A stretch of DNA of 7,723 nt from a bacterium. GTDB taxonomy: Bacteria; DYJV01; JALVYZ01. Shown here in pieces: positions 6,335-7,723 of this stretch. Location: assembly GCA_027037705.1 (NCBI GenBank), contig JALVYZ010000339.1, positions 1 through 7,723 on the forward strand, read 5' to 3'. The translations under genes were made by a program, and so were the position numbers. The notes under the pieces are model-generated. The model did no database searches and was not told where the DNA came from. It saw only the letters and a program-made list of their open reading frames with translations. Position 1 is the first letter of the stretch. Each line of letters starts with the position of its first letter.

Positions 6335-6350
6335 TTGGCAAATTTATTGC
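6335..6350 (+). promoter_or_regulatory. Sigma-54 (RpoN) -24/-12 promoter
   Basis: TTGGCA (6335-6340) and TTGC (6347-6350) place the invariant GG and GC dinucleotides exactly 10 bp apart, as in the consensus TGGCACG-N4-TTGCW. Only the CG after TGGCA (AA here) and the base after TTGC (G here) deviate. The start site would fall near 6361, leaving a leader of about 30 nt before the GTG at 6393. A poorer overlapping sigma-70 reading (TTGCGT, 17 bp, TATATC) is possible. Activation would need an AAA+ enhancer-binding protein, which is not in this window. Confidence 0.7.
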
Positions 6351-6380
6351 GTTTATGCTAAAGGTGAATTATATCATTTT

Positions 6381-6386
6381 GGAGGA
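6381..6386 (+). promoter_or_regulatory. Shine-Dalgarno site for the GTG start at 6393
   Basis: GGAGGA lies 6 nt before the GTG at 6393 and decides this non-ATG start. The encoded N terminus (KQLIKLKVNGDEYE) is exactly where [2Fe-2S] subunits of this family begin. Confidence 0.8.
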
Positions 6387-6392
6387 ATAAAA

Positions 6393-6872
6393 GTGAAACA
6401 ACTTATAAAATTAAAAGTAAATGGTGATGAATATGAAATTGCAGTTGCTCCATGGAAAACATTAAATGAGGTCTTAAGAAAAGAATTAAATTTAACAGGG
6501 ACTAAACTTGGTTGTGGAACAGGTGATTGTGGAGCTTGTACAGTTTTAGTTGATGGGAAAGCTGTGAATTCATGTTTAACTTTAGCTGTTGAAGTACAAG
6601 GTAAAGAAATTACAACAATTGAAGGACTTGCTGAATCTGAAGATAAACTTCATCCTATTCAGGAGTCATTCATTGAAAAAGGTGCTGTTCAATGTGGATT
6701 TTGTACTCCTGGAATGATAATGACCACGAAATATTTTCTTGAAAATAATCCTTCTCCAACTGTTGAGGAAATTAAAAAAGCTCTTGATGGGAATTTATGT
6801 CGATGCACAGGATATGTAAAGATAATTGATGCTATTCAAGATGCTGCAAAAAAAATGAAAGGAGGCAAGTAA
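6393..6872 (+). CDS. [2Fe-2S] small subunit of a xanthine dehydrogenase/CO dehydrogenase-type molybdenum hydroxylase (CoxS/XdhC-like)
   Basis: This electron-transfer subunit, 159 aa (normal length), carries two [2Fe-2S] clusters that pass electrons from the molybdopterin subunit to the FAD subunit. The N-terminal plant-ferredoxin-like domain has C41, C46, C49 (GCGTGDCGAC) and C61 (NSCLTL). The C-terminal helical domain has C101 and C104 (QCGFCTPGM) and C136 and C138 (LCRCTGY), so all eight ligands are present, with the conserved Q100 near the molybdenum cofactor. Translation starts at GTG with a strong GGAGGA site, about 30 nt downstream of a predicted sigma-54 start. The FAD-subunit gene follows after a 1-nt gap. 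Family members oxidise purines, CO, nicotinate, aldehydes and other substrates. The substrate depends on the large subunit, which lies outside the window, so I give no specific gene symbol. Confidence 0.93.
   Translation: MKQLIKLKVNGDEYEIAVAPWKTLNEVLRKELNLTGTKLGCGTGDCGACTVLVDGKAVNSCLTLAVEVQGKEITTIEGLAESEDKLHPIQESFIEKGAVQCGFCTPGMIMTTKYFLENNPSPTVEEIKKALDGNLCRCTGYVKIIDAIQDAAKKMKGGK
6861..6865 (+). promoter_or_regulatory. Shine-Dalgarno site for the GTG start at 6874
   Basis: GGAGG lies 8 nt before the GTG at 6874, within the last codons of the Fe-S subunit gene. It supports the non-ATG start of the FAD subunit; the encoded GLPKFIYLAPKTIDEA matches the usual family N terminus. Confidence 0.75.
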
Positions 6873-6873
6873 A

Positions 6874-7723
6874 GTGGGATTGCCAAAATTTATATATTTA
6901 GCACCAAAAACAATAGATGAAGCATGTGAAATGCTTGAAAAATATGGAGACAAAGCTAAAGTCAAAGCAGGTGGCACTGACTTGATAATAAAAATGTCAA
7001 ATAGAATTTTAACTCCAGAATATATAATAGGATTAAAAAATATAGAAGAACTTAATTATATAAAATTCGGTGAAAATGAAGGATTAAAAATAGGAGCACT
7101 TGCTATACTTTCTGATATTGCAAATAATCCTATAATTAAAGAAAAATATCCTGCCATATCTTATGCTGCAAGCGTTACAGCAACAAATCAAGTAAGAAAT
7201 ATGGCTACTTTAGTTGGTAATTTATGTAATGCTGCTCCAAGTGCAGATAACGCTCCCACTATATTAGCTCTTGGTGCTAAAATTGTTTTGCATTCATTAA
7301 AAGGTGATAGAGTTATTCCTTTAGAAGAATTTTTTAAAGGTCCAGGATTAACTGTTTTACAACCCAATGAAATTGTAAAAGAGGTAATAATTCCTGTACC
7401 AATTAAACAATCAGGAATGGCTTTTTTAAAAGCATCTCAGAGAGGAAAAGTTGATATTGCTGCAGTTAATATTGGGGTTTATTTAACCTTAGAAAATAGT
7501 AAAATAAAAAATATAAACATTTTTTTAGGTGCAGTGGCTCCAATACCAGTAAGAGCTAAAAATGCTGAGAGTGTATGTGAAGGAAAAGAGTTAACTGATG
7601 ATATTCTTTACGAAGCAGGTAAAAAAGCTACTGAAGATGCAAGCCCAATTACAGATATGAGAGCAACAAGAGAATACAGACTTGTGTTAGTAGAAGTGTT
7701 AACAAGAAGAGCTATAAGACAGG
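6874..7723 (+). CDS. FAD-binding subunit of the same molybdenum hydroxylase (CoxM/XdhB-like), 3'-truncated by the window edge
   Basis: This FAD subunit accepts electrons from the [2Fe-2S] protein and passes them to NAD+, ferredoxin or another acceptor. The frame is open for 283 codons from GTG 6874 to the right edge. Since the family is about 285-300 aa, only a few residues are missing. The N-terminal FAD-binding domain shows AGGTDL (32-37) and TATNQVRNMATLVGNLCNAA (102-121) followed by PSADNAPTILALGA, the two classical flavin-binding signatures. The C-terminal domain (from about residue 180; KASQRGKVDIAAVNIGV, then FLGAVAPIPVRA) matches CO_deh_flav_C. I see no insertion of the sort that carries a [4Fe-4S] cluster in 4-hydroxybenzoyl-CoA reductase beta subunits. 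It lies 1 nt after the Fe-S subunit stop in one operon. The order S-M suggests a large Mo subunit gene just beyond the window. Confidence 0.92.
   Translation, partial: MGLPKFIYLAPKTIDEACEMLEKYGDKAKVKAGGTDLIIKMSNRILTPEYIIGLKNIEELNYIKFGENEGLKIGALAILSDIANNPIIKEKYPAISYAASVTATNQVRNMATLVGNLCNAAPSADNAPTILALGAKIVLHSLKGDRVIPLEEFFKGPGLTVLQPNEIVKEVIIPVPIKQSGMAFLKASQRGKVDIAAVNIGVYLTLENSKIKNINIFLGAVAPIPVRAKNAESVCEGKELTDDILYEAGKKATEDASPITDMRATREYRLVLVEVLTRRAIRQ

Larger units (their letters stand above)
6153..6392. other. AT-rich intergenic region with regulatory content
   Basis: This 240-bp spacer between the dGTPase gene and the molybdenum-hydroxylase genes has no plausible coding frame. It holds a weak GTATAA/TTATAC hairpin right after the dGTPase stop, a pair of ACTATTCTT direct repeats (6226-6234 and 6288-6296), a 10-bp palindrome AATAGCTATT (6261-6270), the -24/-12 promoter and the ribosome site of the next gene. 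I recognise no riboswitch in it. Confidence 0.6.

Noticed and set aside
6795-6977. 60-codon open frame on the minus strand
   Set aside because: It is antisense to the end of the Fe-S subunit and the start of the FAD subunit, both strongly supported, with no resemblance to a known protein.

Overview
This window comes from a very AT-rich bacterial genome (roughly a quarter G+C by eye). GTG and TTG starts appear where a strong GGAGG-type Shine-Dalgarno sequence is present. The gene content suggests an anaerobe or microaerophile: early-cobalt cobalamin synthesis (cbiD, cbiET), a flavodiiron-like iron/oxygen-binding domain fused to a diguanylate cyclase, and a molybdenum hydroxylase under a probable sigma-54 promoter. 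I cannot name the lineage from this sequence alone.

Layout. (1) Positions 1-2545, plus strand: the 3' part of cbiD, then a cbiE-cbiT fusion starting at a TTG inside the end of cbiD, then a small DUF3783-like gene 4 nt downstream. These are tightly coupled and look like the end of a cobalamin operon whose promoter lies upstream of the window. (2) Positions 2539-4254, minus strand: a three-domain protein (ODP-type metallo-beta-lactamase fold, GAF-like, GGDEF) that converges on the operon with a 7-nt overlap. (3) Positions 4255-4384: a divergent intergenic region with two abutting palindromes, a candidate minus-strand promoter and a 16-bp parS-like near-palindrome. (4) Positions 4385-6152, plus strand: an HD-domain protein with an N-terminal Cys4 knuckle, overlapping by 11 nt a dGTPase-family gene, which is also an HD phosphohydrolase. 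(5) Positions 6153-6392: an AT-rich intergenic region with a well-spaced -24/-12 sigma-54 promoter. (6) Positions 6393-7723, plus strand: the [2Fe-2S] and FAD subunits of a xanthine dehydrogenase/CO dehydrogenase-type molybdenum hydroxylase. The second gene runs off the edge, and the catalytic Mo subunit is presumably next.

How the genes work together. CbiD and CbiET carry out consecutive methylation steps of corrin ring formation (C1, then C15 with decarboxylation and C5). The intervening reductase (CbiJ type) is not in view. The divergent region may link an iron/O2- or redox-responsive c-di-GMP enzyme to an HD/dGTPase nucleotide pair, but the sequence shows only their proximity. The last module is an electron-transfer pair (Fe-S plus FAD) for an oxidoreductase of unknown substrate, probably activated by a sigma-54 enhancer-binding protein.

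The strongest points for follow-up are the sensor-cyclase with altered iron ligands, the parS-like site, and the sigma-54 promoter. I saw no tRNA, rRNA, CRISPR array, insertion sequence or recognisable riboswitch.
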